A stretch of DNA of 64,000 bases from Actinoplanes sp. NBC_00393 (GTDB lineage: Bacteria > Actinomycetota > Actinomycetes > Mycobacteriales > Micromonosporaceae): positions 9,332,001 through 9,396,000 of the forward strand of contig NZ_CP107942.1 of assembly GCF_036053395.1 (NCBI RefSeq), given 5' to 3'. The notes beneath the pieces are model-generated. The model searched no databases and was not told where the DNA came from. It was given only the letters and a program-made list of their open reading frames with translations. Below, piece after piece: positions 1 through 8,774 of the stretch. Position 1 is the first letter of the stretch, and the number at the start of each line of letters is the position of its first letter. The position numbers and the translations under genes were made by a program.

Positions 1-3000
1 AGCAGCTCGGCGAGGACGCCGAGGAGTGCGGCCGCAGCGGCGTACAGGGCGGTGGGGTAGTCGGTCGGCACGGACGTGAGCGCCGTGATGGTGGCCCCGA
101 GGACCAGGCCGATCGTCGCCCAGGGCAGGTACTGCGGGATGTGCCGGCCGGCTGCCGCGAGCAGGGCCAGGCCCAGGCTGGAACCGGCCAGCGCGGCGGT
201 CAGCACCACCTGGATGCCGTTGCTCTGGTCGGCGGCGAGGGCGGCGAGGACACCGGGCAGCGCGAGCAGCACCGAGGCGGTCGCGGCGCCGCCGAGCTGG
301 GCGCGGTGCGGGGGGAGCACGGCAAGGGGCGGCTCGTCCGGTGCGATCTCGGCGTACTCGACGGTGGGCGCCGGGTCCTCCGGGGTGCCGACGGACGGGC
401 CGACCGGGACCCGCGCCATCACTGCCACGAGCGCGCCGAGCAGCACGACGAGCAGCAGGGCCAGCGCGGTGGACCAGGGACGGGCCAGACCGGTCGCGGC
501 GGCGTGCAGCAGCACCAGGGCGGCGACCCCGGCGCGGGCCCGGGCCGCTGCGGGCTGTGCAGTGGCGACGGCGGCCAGCGCGTACGCGATAGCGACCGCC
601 CCGCCCACCACCAGGGGCGACCACCAGGGCAGACCGAGCGCCCACGGCGTACCCATCGTGGCGAGTGCGGCGGCCAGCCCGGAGGCGTAGTGCGAATACG
701 GCTTCGGCATCGCAATCGCGGCCGTGATCGCGACCATGACCAGGGCGAACGGCGCCTGCCACGCCCCGGCCGGCGGATCGGTCGAGAACTGGCTCAGGTC
801 GGCGTCCCAGAGCGGCCCCGGCGCGGACAGGATCCGCAGGCTGCCTCCGATCGCCTGCCAGCCGGCGATCACACCGACCACCGCGGCGGCGACGCCCAGT
901 CCCCGGGCGGGTCCGCGCCGCAGATCCTCCTCGAGCAGCGACACCCCCATCCCGACCAGCAGCACCACGACGCCGGCCACAGCGAGCGGCGCGTTCGGGA
1001 AAGCGAGGGCGGCGACCCGGGCCAGCGCCCCGCAGATCGCGACGGTGGCGGCCGCGGCGGCGATGTCCGGCCCGTCCAGGCTGCGCTGGTTGTGGCCGCG
1101 GGCGTCGATCGACTTGGCGAAGAAGAGCAGACCGGCGGCGCCCAGCAGCAGCGCGCCGACCCAGATGTCGGGTGCGGCGGCGCCGGGGGCGAAGAGCGCG
1201 GCGAACGCCATCGAGAGCGCGCCCAGCCCGGTGCCGACGGTCAGCGGCAGGCTGATCTCCCGGTGCGCGACCTGGAAGACCGCCGCGTAGCTCAGCGTGC
1301 CGGCCACCGCGAGGAAGCCCGCGGCCAGCGCCGGAACGGTCGAGCCCGCGGTGGGCGGGGGACCGCCGCCGGTGTCGGAGATGGCCAGGGCGGCGGTGAC
1401 GGCGGCGCCCGGGATCGCCAGCGCGGCGGCGCCGGCGGCCCAGTCACCGACCAGCCAGGCGAAGATGCGCACCGGGATCTGCCGGGCGGCGATCGCGACC
1501 ATCACACCCGCGCCGGCGATCGCGGTGAGCACCGCCGCGGTCAGCCAGGAGGCGCTGAGCGCGGCGCCGGCGCCGAACAGGCCGACGATGCCGGCCGCCA
1601 GCACGTGGGCGATCGCGACCCTGCGGGTGCCGGCCCACAGACCGGCCGCGCCCAGGCCGATGGCCGCCAGCACGAGCGGCCAGGGGGCCTCGGACCAGGG
1701 AAGACCCAGGGAGGCGGGCACGGCCAGGGCGGTCATCGCGATGCCGGCGACGGCACCCTCGTGCCGGATGGTGGTGGGCAGGGCCAGTGCGGCGGCGATG
1801 GTCAGCAGCAGCGCGCTGAACGCGAGCAGCCAGCCGGCCGGGCCGACCGCGTCGGCCAACTGCTGGGAGTAGGCAGCTGTGTCGGCGTTCCAGATCGGGC
1901 GGACCGCGGCGACCGGGGCGATGGCCGCCCGGACCACGTCGACGGCCACGATCAGGCCGATCAGGGCCAGCGCGCCGGTCGACGCGTACTGCGGGCCACG
2001 GCGTACCGGCTCGGCCAGCAACCCGACGACGGCGCCGGCCAGCGCGACCACCGCGGCGGCGACGACCAGCGTCCAGCGCGGGGAGACCACGTCGGCGATC
2101 CGGGCTGCCGCGCCGATCACGGCCAGGGTCAGCACGGCGCCGGCGATGTTCAGCGCCAAGGGGTGCTTGAGCAGGCGGGCGGCCGCGACGGCGGTGCCGG
2201 CGGCGGCGACCAGGATCAGGCCGGAGCGCAGCGCGTCCCCGGTGACCTGGGCCTGCAGCAGCGCCACCGAGGAATAGAGCAGGGCACCCGCGCAGGCGAT
2301 GCAGAGCAGCGCGAAGGTCAGCTCCCGCAGCCAGTCGGCCGAGGGCGGGGTGGCGGGCGGCGCGAGCGGCATCGAGCCGGCCGGCGGGGCGCCCTCCGGC
2401 CGCGGGCCGGGGAAGATCCGGGTGGGCAGCCAGCGCCGCTTGGGCCGGGTGAGGCCCGGGATGATCAGATCCGGTTCCTCCGGGTGGGACTCCGGGCGGG
2501 GTGGGGCGTCCGGCGCGTACGCCGCCGGGTCCGCCGGATCGGGCGCGCCGGGACGGCGCGCGAACCGCTCAGCGTCCGCGTCGGCATCGGCGAGCGAGAC
2601 ACGGTCGGCGGCCACCGGCCGGCCCAGCGGCCAGCGTGGCACCAGCCGCCCGGTGCGGATCACCGTGGTCAGCAACAGCAGGTCGAGCACGGCCACCGTG
2701 GTCAGGGCCAGGCCCCAGCCGGCCGGGCTCTGGATCATGGGGTACGCGAGAAGCGGCGCAACCGGTTGAGTGGCGATGACCGTCGCGTACCGGGGTGCCG
2801 CAAGGCGCGTGACCCCGGCGTAGATGAAGGCGGCCACCGCCGTGATCGCGAAGGTGAGACCCAGGTAGAGGGCGACCGGCACGTCCGGCCCGCCGGTGAG
2901 CGCGCTGCCGTGCAACGCATAGAGCGTCATCGGAAGCAGGACCAGCCCGACCGCGGCGATCGTCTCACCGGTCGAGGTCAGACCCCGGCGGGCCACCCCC

Positions 3001-3638
3001 GGCGCGACGGTGAGAGCGATGCCGGTGGCCAGAGCCAGAATCAGCGTACGCGCGAACGGGTTCGAAACCGCCACCCCGGCGAACACCACGGCTGCCACCC
3101 CGAGGAGCAGAGCACCGAGGGCGAGCAGAATGTTCTGCACCGACTGGCTGGACGCTTCCGGCGGATGTTCCATGGTGGCCAGCGGTGGACGCCGCGGCCC
3201 GGGCGCCGGCGTCACCCGCTCGCTCGGCGGCGGATCGTCGACCAGGACGGTGACCCCGTCGGAAGCGGCGCCCGGCGGACCGGTGTACGCCGTGCCCGGC
3301 TCGGCCCAGTCCGGTGGCGGAGCCGTCGGACGCCGCCGGGCCGACTCGGGCGGCGGCGGCGGTGGTTCCTCCTCGACGGGCGGCTGCTGACCGGCGGCCG
3401 GCGGGGGTGGTGGCGGGAAGTCCTCCGGCGACTTGCGGCGCGGGGTCTTGCGGCTCTTGGTGCCCTTGGACTTCTGCGCGTGCGCCAGGATGTCGCGCTG
3501 GAACTGGGCCGCCTGGATCTTGCTGGCGATCTGCGTCCGCTCCTTGGCGGCCTGCATGTCCCTTATCTTCAGTGACGCGATGGAGGCATCGATGCGAGCC
3601 AGTTCCTCTGCGTACTCGGGCTCGTCAGCCTGCGCCAC
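1..3638 (-). CDS. Large multi-pass membrane protein, 3' end outside window
   Basis: The minus-strand frame starting at GTG 3638 stays open to the left edge, giving about 1212 codons in the window with no stop. A strong ribosome binding site (GAGGAGG) lies just upstream of the GTG. The first ~55 residues are charged and helical (AQADEPEYAEELARIDASIA...). A proline-rich linker follows (runs such as PPPPPPAGG and PPPPPPE). From about residue 175 onward there are many hydrophobic helices separated by short loops, beginning NILLALGALLLGVAAVVFAG. This is the layout of the very large integral membrane proteins found in actinomycetes. I cannot name a family or a substrate. The opposite-strand frames here are rich in G, R and Q, typical of shadows. 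The protein is truncated only by the window edge. Confidence 0.85.
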   Translation of the reverse strand, partial: MAQADEPEYAEELARIDASIASLKIRDMQAAKERTQIASKIQAAQFQRDILAHAQKSKGTKSRKTPRRKSPEDFPPPPPPAAGQQPPVEEEPPPPPPESARRRPTAPPPDWAEPGTAYTGPPGAASDGVTVLVDDPPPSERVTPAPGPRRPPLATMEHPPEASSQSVQNILLALGALLLGVAAVVFAGVAVSNPFARTLILALATGIALTVAPGVARRGLTSTGETIAAVGLVLLPMTLYALHGSALTGGPDVPVALYLGLTFAITAVAAFIYAGVTRLAAPRYATVIATQPVAPLLAYPMIQSPAGWGLALTTVAVLDLLLLTTVIRTGRLVPRWPLGRPVAADRVSLADADADAERFARRPGAPDPADPAAYAPDAPPRPESHPEEPDLIIPGLTRPKRRWLPTRIFPGPRPEGAPPAGSMPLAPPATPPSADWLRELTFALLCIACAGALLYSSVALLQAQVTGDALRSGLILVAAAGTAVAAARLLKHPLALNIAGAVLTLAVIGAAARIADVVSPRWTLVVAAAVVALAGAVVGLLAEPVRRGPQYASTGALALIGLIVAVDVVRAAIAPVAAVRPIWNADTAAYSQQLADAVGPAGWLLAFSALLLTIAAALALPTTIRHEGAVAGIAMTALAVPASLGLPWSEAPWPLVLAAIGLGAAGLWAGTRRVAIAHVLAAGIVGLFGAGAALSASWLTAAVLTAIAGAGVMVAIAARQIPVRIFAWLVGDWAAGAAALAIPGAAVTAALAISDTGGGPPPTAGSTVPALAAGFLAVAGTLSYAAVFQVAHREISLPLTVGTGLGALSMAFAALFAPGAAAPDIWVGALLLGAAGLLFFAKSIDARGHNQRSLDGPDIAAAAATVAICGALARVAALAFPNAPLAVAGVVVLLVGMGVSLLEEDLRRGPARGLGVAAAVVGVIAGWQAIGGSLRILSAPGPLWDADLSQFSTDPPAGAWQAPFALVMVAITAAIAMPKPYSHYASGLAAALATMGTPWALGLPWWSPLVVGGAVAIAYALAAVATAQPAAARARAGVAALVLLHAAATGLARPWSTALALLLVVLLGALVAVMARVPVGPSVGTPEDPAPTVEYAEIAPDEPPLAVLPPHRAQLGGAATASVLLALPGVLAALAADQSNGIQVVLTAALAGSSLGLALLAAAGRHIPQYLPWATIGLVLGATITALTSVPTDYPTALYAAAAALLGVLAEL

Positions 3639-3867
3639 GGGACCTCCTCGAGCAGCCGGCGGCTCTGTGTAGTTAGAGCATGCCGGTCGGACACCTCATT
3701 AGAACAGTCTCAACCAGGTAGAGATCTGCGGAAACGACCCCAACCCGGCGGTTTCCCAGCATGCCCTTTTCCGGACGGCGATATTCGGCACAGGAGCGGT
3801 TGTTGCCAGCCGAACGCTACGCGCCGGTAACATGGCGGCGGGACCGCCTGAGGGAAGGTTAAGGAGC

Positions 3868-5022
3868 ATGTCAGAGTTCGACGCCTACCGGCTTCCGGAG
3901 GACCACGAGACCATCCGCGCTGCGGTGCGGGAGGTCTGCGACGCGCGGGTCGCCCCGAACGCCGCCGAGGCCGACGAGACCAGTGAATTCCCCAAGGCGT
4001 CCTACGAGGCGCTCCGCTCGTCCGACTTCCACGCCCCGCACATCCCGGTGGAGTACGGCGGCGCCGGCGCGGACGCCCTCGCCACCGCCATCGTGATCGA
4101 GGAGGTGGCCCGGGCCTGCGCCTCGTCGTCGCTGATCCCCGCGGTCAACAAGCTCGGCACGATGCCGCTGATCCTGTCGGCGTCCGAGGAGCTCAAGCAG
4201 AAGTACCTGTCGAAGGTCGCGGCCGGCGAGGCGATGTTCTCCTACTGCCTGTCCGAGCCGGAGGCCGGCTCCGACGCCGCGTCGATGACCACCCGGGCGG
4301 TCCGCGACGGCGACCACTGGGTGCTCAACGGCGTGAAGCGCTGGATCACCAACGCCGGCGTGTCGGAGTTCTACACGGTCTTCGTGGTCACCGACCCGGC
4401 CGCCCGCTCCCGCGGCATCTCCGCCTTCGTGGTGGAGAAGTCCGACGAGGGCGTCAGCTTCGGCGCTCCCGAGAAGAAGCTCGGCATCAAGGGCTCGCCG
4501 ACCCGCGAGGTCTACTTCGACAACGTCCGTATCCCCGCCGACCGGATGATCGGCGCCGAGGGCACCGGCTTCGCCACCGCCATGCAGACCCTCGACCACA
4601 CCCGGGTCACCATCGCCGCGCAGGCCATCGGCATCGCGCAGGGCGCGCTTGACTTCGCTTTGGCGTACGCCAAGGAGCGCAAGCAGTTCGGCAAGGCGAT
4701 CGCCGACTTCCAGGGCCTGCAGTTCATGCTCGCCGACATGGGCATGAAGCTGGAGGCGGCCCGCCAGTTGACGTACGCCGCCGCCGGCAAGAGCGAACGC
4801 GGCGACGCTGACCTGACCTACTTCGGCGCGGCCGCTAAGTGCTTCGCCTCGGACGTGGCCATGGAGATCACCACGGACGCGGTCCAGGTCCTCGGTGGGT
4901 ACGGCTACACCCGCGACTACCCGGTCGAGCGCATGATGCGCGACGCAAAGATCACCCAGATCTACGAGGGCACGAACCAGGTCCAGCGCATCGTGATGGC
5001 CCGCCAGCTCCTCAAGGACTGA
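3868..5022 (+). CDS. Acyl-CoA dehydrogenase
   Basis: This 384-residue protein is a flavin-dependent acyl-CoA dehydrogenase, which introduces the alpha-beta double bond in acyl-CoA during beta-oxidation or branched-chain degradation. It shows the family's FAD/substrate signature near residue 130 (YCLSEPEAGSDAASM), the motif WITNAGVSEFY, and the C-terminal GGYGYTRDYPVERMMRDAK block. The catalytic glutamate lies in IYEGTNQVQR, about 17 residues from the end. Length is normal for the family. I chose ATG 3868 because AAGGAG lies 1-2 bases upstream on a good spacing and the domain begins immediately; an upstream ATG at 3832 has no ribosome binding site. A strong hairpin follows the stop. The exact chain-length specificity cannot be told. 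Confidence 0.95.
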   Translation: MSEFDAYRLPEDHETIRAAVREVCDARVAPNAAEADETSEFPKASYEALRSSDFHAPHIPVEYGGAGADALATAIVIEEVARACASSSLIPAVNKLGTMPLILSASEELKQKYLSKVAAGEAMFSYCLSEPEAGSDAASMTTRAVRDGDHWVLNGVKRWITNAGVSEFYTVFVVTDPAARSRGISAFVVEKSDEGVSFGAPEKKLGIKGSPTREVYFDNVRIPADRMIGAEGTGFATAMQTLDHTRVTIAAQAIGIAQGALDFALAYAKERKQFGKAIADFQGLQFMLADMGMKLEAARQLTYAAAGKSERGDADLTYFGAAAKCFASDVAMEITTDAVQVLGGYGYTRDYPVERMMRDAKITQIYEGTNQVQRIVMARQLLKD

Positions 5023-5036
5023 GCCCTTTTCTCGCG

Positions 5037-5069
5037 AGCGCTCCGGCCGGGATCCCCGACCGGAGCGCT
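5037..5069 (+). terminator. Intrinsic terminator-like hairpin after acyl-CoA dehydrogenase
   Basis: AGCGCTCCGG (5037-5046) pairs perfectly with CCGGAGCGCT (5060-5069), followed by a short TTCG tract. It begins 15 bases after the dehydrogenase stop. Confidence 0.75.
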
Positions 5070-5131
5070 TTCGTGTGCCACCTCCGCGGCGGCCGTGAAC
5101 CCTGGGCACAGCGGACGGCGTACTCCATGGC

Positions 5132-5482
5132 ATGGCTGGGTTCGAGAGCATGACTGCCGGGAGTTGGAGCGAGGCTCCCGCTCAGCAACCTGTCGCCGAA
5201 GCGAAGCATGCCTTCCCTCCGGTGGTCTACGTGCCTTGCGGGCCTGTGCAGGCCGAGGCCGACGAGCTCTCCATCGACATCTGGCCCATGCGCGACGGGC
5301 GGAGGGCGCTGTTGGTGTACTCCGCGCTGGACCGCCTCATCGACTGCTGCGGGCAGGGGCAGCCGTGGGCGGTCATACCCACTATCGGCCTCGATCGGCT
5401 ACGCCTGGAGTCCGGCTTCGATCTCGTCTTCCTGGACCTGGAGATTCCCGATGAGTGCCGCCGGCCGGGGAGCGCCGGGTGA
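5132..5482 (+). CDS. SAV_915/SseB-like small protein, first gene of type VII cassette
   Basis: A 116-residue soluble protein. Its core (FPPVVYVPCGPV, then DGRRALLVYSALDRLIDCCGQGQPW) resembles the small actinomycete SAV_915/SseB-like proteins, which are often found next to WXG100/type VII secretion genes. No enzymatic motif is visible. Its stop TGA overlaps the ATG of the next gene by one base, so it is probably translationally coupled to the EspC-like and WXG100-like genes. ATG 5132 gives the longest product; ATG 5150 is an equally possible start because neither has a strong ribosome binding site. The family assignment is by pattern memory and moderate only. Confidence 0.65.
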   Translation: MAGFESMTAGSWSEAPAQQPVAEAKHAFPPVVYVPCGPVQAEADELSIDIWPMRDGRRALLVYSALDRLIDCCGQGQPWAVIPTIGLDRLRLESGFDLVFLDLEIPDECRRPGSAG

Positions 5483-5751
5483 TGCACGCTGATCCCGAGG
5501 TGCTGGCTGCGGTGGCCGAAGGATTGCGGCGTACCGGTCAGGCAGTTGACCAGACCGGCGGGACCAGGCCGCTGACACCCGATGCCGGCGAACAGACCGC
5601 CGTGATGGCCGCGGTGCTCGCGCACGTCTTCGACGGCGCGGCCAACCTCGTGCTGGGCATGCTGGAAGCGGCCGATCGAGTGGACACGGCAGGCACTCGC
5701 TACCTGAACCAGGACGACAACGCGGCCGGGGAGATACGAGGGCTCTTCTGA
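5482..5751 (+). CDS. EspC-like type VII secretion small helical protein
   Basis: An 89-residue, all-helical protein without cysteines, signal peptide or membrane segment. It has the size and pattern of actinobacterial ESX-associated EspC-like proteins (DPEVLAAVAEGLRRTGQAVDQ, then a second helix LAHVFDGAANLVLGMLEAADRV). Such proteins typically act as partners or targets of type VII secretion. The start is ATG 5482: it overlaps the previous stop as TGATG and has GGAG upstream, whereas the in-frame ATG at 5455 lies inside the previous gene. Its own stop again overlaps the next ATG (TGATG at 5749-5753). The arrangement suggests it forms a complex with, or chaperones, the larger WXG protein encoded next. 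Confidence 0.75.
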   Translation: MHADPEVLAAVAEGLRRTGQAVDQTGGTRPLTPDAGEQTAVMAAVLAHVFDGAANLVLGMLEAADRVDTAGTRYLNQDDNAAGEIRGLF

Positions 5752-7001
5752 TGCCGATCGACACTCGAATCGACGGTGACCCGGAGAGCATCCGTGCCAC
5801 CGCCGCTTGGCTACGCGACCGGCTGGCCGGCAGCGTGGACCTGGCCGTCGACGAGCTGCGCGCGGCCAGGGACCGTGGCGGCGACGGCTGGCAGGGTGAT
5901 GCCGGCCCGGCGTTTCACCAGCGAATGGACTCGGCCGGCCGCAAAACCGACGATTTTCGGATCGATGTGGAGAACCTGGCGAGTTCATTCCATTCGTATG
6001 CGGACGGCTTGGAGAACGCACAGGCCGGCATGCGGCAGGCCCGTGAGATAGCCGCCGAAGGCGGGCTGGAACTGGATGGCGACGTCATCTTGGAACCCGG
6101 TCCCGCTCCCGCGGTCAAGGAACTGCCGGTCGATCAGCCGGCCGCCCCGGAAATGGTTCAGGCCTACGACCTGTCAGTTGCTGCCTACCATGACCATCAG
6201 CGGAAGGTGAATGCCTACCTGACCGCTGAGCGTCAGGCGAAGCGAACCAAGAATGCCCAAGAAGCGCTGTTCGCCATCGGCAGGAATGCGTGGGACGACC
6301 TTCTAGCCAAAGCCCTCCTCAATGCCTTGGATTTCGCCAACGGGGCCGTCGGCGGTTTCGCTAAGAAGCACGAGGTCATCATGAAGAGGCAGGCCGAGGC
6401 ACTCCGGGCGGATCAGAAATTGGCTGAGGAACGCTACCTGAAGGCGCGCGGTGGCTCCACAGAGGCCATGCGGTACAACAGAGTGGCGAACCAACGTTAC
6501 TTCGACGCGGATGAGTACACGCGCAAGGCCGGATCGGTGTCCCGGATCACCAGCAAGGTTCCGATCATCGGGTTGGGCATCACTGCCGCCGGCATAGGTT
6601 ACGACATCCATCAGGGGAAACCCGCCGGCAAGGCGATCATCAGCGGTGTGGTCGGTGCCGGTGTGTCGACGGCGGTCGGCGGCGTGACCGGCTCGGTGGT
6701 CGCCGGCATGTCTGCCGGGATGCTGGCCGGCCCGCCCGGGATCCTGATCGGCGCCGCGGTCGGGATCGGAGCCGGCCTGCTTGCCAGCGGTACCGCTGAC
6801 TGGCTCTATGACCAGGCATCGGATGAGGTGCAGGATGCTATCGAAGGCGGCTTCGCGGCCGTCGGAAATGCTGTTGTCGATGCCGGCAAGACGGTAGACG
6901 GCGCCCTGCATGCCGCTGACAAGGCGATCACGGAAGTCGTAGGGGACACCGGCGAAGCGGTCGGGGACGGTGCGAAGCGAGTGTGGAACGCCATCTTCTA
7001 G
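5751..7001 (+). CDS. WXG100-domain protein with C-terminal glycine-zipper membrane region (candidate type VII effector)
   Basis: A 416-residue protein. The N-terminal ~100 residues form a WXG100-type helical hairpin with the turn motif W47-Q48-G49 (GGDGWQGDAG) and a long second helix. A lysine/arginine-rich coiled central part follows. Residues ~270-350 are strikingly rich in small residues with GxxxG-type spacing (IISGVVGAGVSTAVGGVTG, then VVAGMSAGMLAGPPG and GILIGAAVGIGAGLLASG), which looks like a glycine-zipper membrane-inserting segment. The C-terminus is amphipathic. A known class of type VII (LXG/WXG) effectors depolarises membranes through glycine zippers; that this protein is one is inference. 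Base composition is lower in GC than the core genes (36 of 60 G+C at 6241-6300). Start ATG 5751 overlaps the upstream stop. Confidence 0.75.
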   Translation: MPIDTRIDGDPESIRATAAWLRDRLAGSVDLAVDELRAARDRGGDGWQGDAGPAFHQRMDSAGRKTDDFRIDVENLASSFHSYADGLENAQAGMRQAREIAAEGGLELDGDVILEPGPAPAVKELPVDQPAAPEMVQAYDLSVAAYHDHQRKVNAYLTAERQAKRTKNAQEALFAIGRNAWDDLLAKALLNALDFANGAVGGFAKKHEVIMKRQAEALRADQKLAEERYLKARGGSTEAMRYNRVANQRYFDADEYTRKAGSVSRITSKVPIIGLGITAAGIGYDIHQGKPAGKAIISGVVGAGVSTAVGGVTGSVVAGMSAGMLAGPPGILIGAAVGIGAGLLASGTADWLYDQASDEVQDAIEGGFAAVGNAVVDAGKTVDGALHAADKAITEVVGDTGEAVGDGAKRVWNAIF

Positions 7002-7012
7002 CAGAGGCGGAC

Positions 7013-7861
7013 ATGGTGGAATCGAAGCGAGATCCTCTTTCTGGTCCGGTGCTCCCGTACGGATTGCCGGATGACTGGCCCAAGGCCGAGCGGCCTCCAT
7101 CGTCGCTATTCGGTGCTGCCTTTCTCGCGCTGTTGACCATCGGTCTTCTCGCAGCCGCCGGCTGGGTGACTGCCGACGGTCAACCCGGCACCGGATTCAT
7201 GCTTATCGTCATCGCCGTGTACTTCGGTCATCTGACGGCAGCGGGAGCGAGCCGGCTGCGATATCCGCGCCATGGCCGGTCTCCTGTGCTCGGTGTCGAT
7301 GATCGCGGTGAGCGAGGTTTGACCTTCGCCTACGCCCGCGCCCCCTACTATTGGCAGAGCGCCATTGTGATCCTGACCGCTCTCGGATTCGCCGGTGGGG
7401 CCCTGGGCACGGCCGTCATGGGTCCTGTCGGTGGCTGGATCATCGCCGCGGTGGCGGGACTCGTCGCTGGCTCGCTGACCTGGTTCGTTGTCGACTTTCT
7501 CCGGCGAGCGCCGGGACGTGTGGTGCTGACTCCGAGCGGCATCTACCACCGCTCACACTTCGCCGAATACTTCACGCCATGGGACGCGGTTTCTGGGGTC
7601 GGAGTGACTACTGCCGATCCAATGATCGTGGTGAAGGCCGATCCGTCGCCGGATGCCCGTCAACGCCGTCTCTCCAGGCGTAGGAATAGGTCTGAGGAAG
7701 ATTTTTGGCCCTTCATCGTCATCGGGGCCTATTCGCTGGGCGGCAATTCGCGGCCGGTCTACCGGGCGATCGACTTCTACCTGCGTCACCGGGAGCGGCG
7801 GTCGCTGCTGGGCACGCCCGAGGCGATCACCGCTGCGACCGGGACCGACAGGTTGTACTGA
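7013..7861 (+). CDS. Membrane protein with PH-like C-terminal domain, possible immunity/partner protein
   Basis: A 282-residue protein. It has an N-terminal cytosolic tail, two hydrophobic segments near residues 32-80 (ALLTIGLLAAAGWVTA; FMLIVIAVYFGHLTAAG) and two more at ~115-165 (AIVILTALGFAGGALGTAV; GWIIAAVAGLVAGSLTWFVV). These are followed by a ~110-residue beta-rich domain beginning RVVLTPSGIYHRS that resembles bacterial PH-like domains. ATG 7013 is chosen because GAGGCGG precedes it; an upstream in-frame ATG overlaps the previous gene. It lies 11 bases after the WXG protein gene and is probably in the same operon. A membrane protein directly behind a putative membrane-active effector is the usual position of an immunity protein; this is inference. 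Confidence 0.75.
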   Translation: MVESKRDPLSGPVLPYGLPDDWPKAERPPSSLFGAAFLALLTIGLLAAAGWVTADGQPGTGFMLIVIAVYFGHLTAAGASRLRYPRHGRSPVLGVDDRGERGLTFAYARAPYYWQSAIVILTALGFAGGALGTAVMGPVGGWIIAAVAGLVAGSLTWFVVDFLRRAPGRVVLTPSGIYHRSHFAEYFTPWDAVSGVGVTTADPMIVVKADPSPDARQRRLSRRRNRSEEDFWPFIVIGAYSLGGNSRPVYRAIDFYLRHRERRSLLGTPEAITAATGTDRLY

Positions 7862-8400
7862 GCGGCCAGCCGGTCGAAAGCTGCTCGGATCCCCGCCTGG
7901 ACCGCAGGTGGCTGGGCCCGGACCAGGGCCGCCGTGCGTACCGTGCCGTCGAGCAAGCCGTGCCACAGCTCGTCCACTGAGGAGAGGTGCTGCTCGAACG
8001 CCACTGAGATCACCGTGACCTCGGTGAAGTCGGCGAGCAGGCGGAGAGGGCGCCGGGTCCGCGTACCGGAAGAAGGGGTGGGCCGGGGGAAGATCAGCCG
8101 GCGGTGGCGCGCCGACCTCGGCTATCGCATCGATCAGGATGCCTGCGAAGCGGGCGCGACCATCGCCGGGGACAGGTCGACCCCTACGGGCCGGGCGCCG
8201 CGGATCAGTGCTTGGGCGGCTGCCTGGCCGGGGCCGCAGGCGAGATCGAGTGCGCGTGAGCCGGCCTCCACCCGGGCGGCGTCGAGGAGCGGGTCGACCA
8301 CCCGGGCGGTGATCCGGCCGAGCAGGCGGTCGTAACCGGTGGCCTTCTCCGCCCCGGTCCAGCCGGCCTGTTCGAAACGGCCCGGCCGCGTTCCGGCCGA
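7786..8400 (-). pseudogene. Decayed class I SAM-dependent methyltransferase
   Basis: Read on the minus strand, pieces of one methyltransferase occur in three frames. Near 8330-8185 one frame gives GYDRLLGRITARVVD, then ALDLACGPGQAAAQA and VGVDLSPAMVA, the SAM-binding motif I region, and then a stop at about 8155. A second frame (8165-8040) gives ARFAGILIDAIAEVG and PPADLPPAHPFFRYADPA. A third (about 8045-7786) gives RLLADFTEVTVISVAFEQHL and VDELWHGLLDGTVRTAALV, ending at 7786. About 100 residues expected between motif I and the ARFAGI part are missing. The gene therefore has an internal deletion plus at least two frame disruptions. No start was found. Its 3' end overlaps the end of the convergent membrane-protein gene. 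Confidence 0.8.
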
Positions 8401-8498
8401 ACGCGGTCGGCAGCCGCTTCGAACTGTGAAAACCCCTGGTGGGCGGTATCCGGGATCTTCCCGATGCAGCCGGCCTCCGGCGTTCCTACCGTCGAGGC

Positions 8499-8774
8499 AT
8501 GAAGCGATTCGCCATCGGCGTACTCAAGACCCTCGGGGTGATCCTCGGGCTCTACCTGATCGTCCGCGCGGTCGCCGAACCGTTCGTCATCGACGTCACC
8601 GACCCGTCCACCTACCGCGACGACTGGGGCGGCCCGGCGCTCGCCGGAGTGCTCGCCGTGCACATGGGCCCCGGCATTCTCGCTGCTCTAGCGCTGTTCG
8701 GCGCGGTGCGCCGCCGCTGGCGCGAGCGCCGCCCCGATCACGCGGGGACGGTCGCCCCCAGCAGTTCCCGATAG
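8499..8774 (+). CDS. Small two-helix membrane protein
   Basis: A 91-residue protein with one N-terminal hydrophobic helix (VLKTLGVILGLYLIVRAVAE), an extracytoplasmic-looking loop (VIDVTDPSTYRDDWGGP), a second helix (ALAGVLAVHMGPGILAALAL) and a basic C-terminus (RRRWRERR). The same DDWGGP-type loop is familiar from small conserved actinomycete membrane proteins of unknown function. ATG 8499 is chosen because it fits the first helix; an upstream in-frame start adds a non-conserved arginine-rich extension. Its 3' end overlaps the convergent oxidoreductase gene by 37 bases. No function is proposed. Confidence 0.7.
   Translation: MKRFAIGVLKTLGVILGLYLIVRAVAEPFVIDVTDPSTYRDDWGGPALAGVLAVHMGPGILAALALFGAVRRRWRERRPDHAGTVAPSSSR

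Noticed and set aside
141..3575. 1144-codon plus-strand open frame
   Set aside because: Composition is G/R/Q/H-rich with no domain, and it lies opposite a coherent membrane-protein frame with a strong ribosome binding site at 3638. It is a high-GC shadow.
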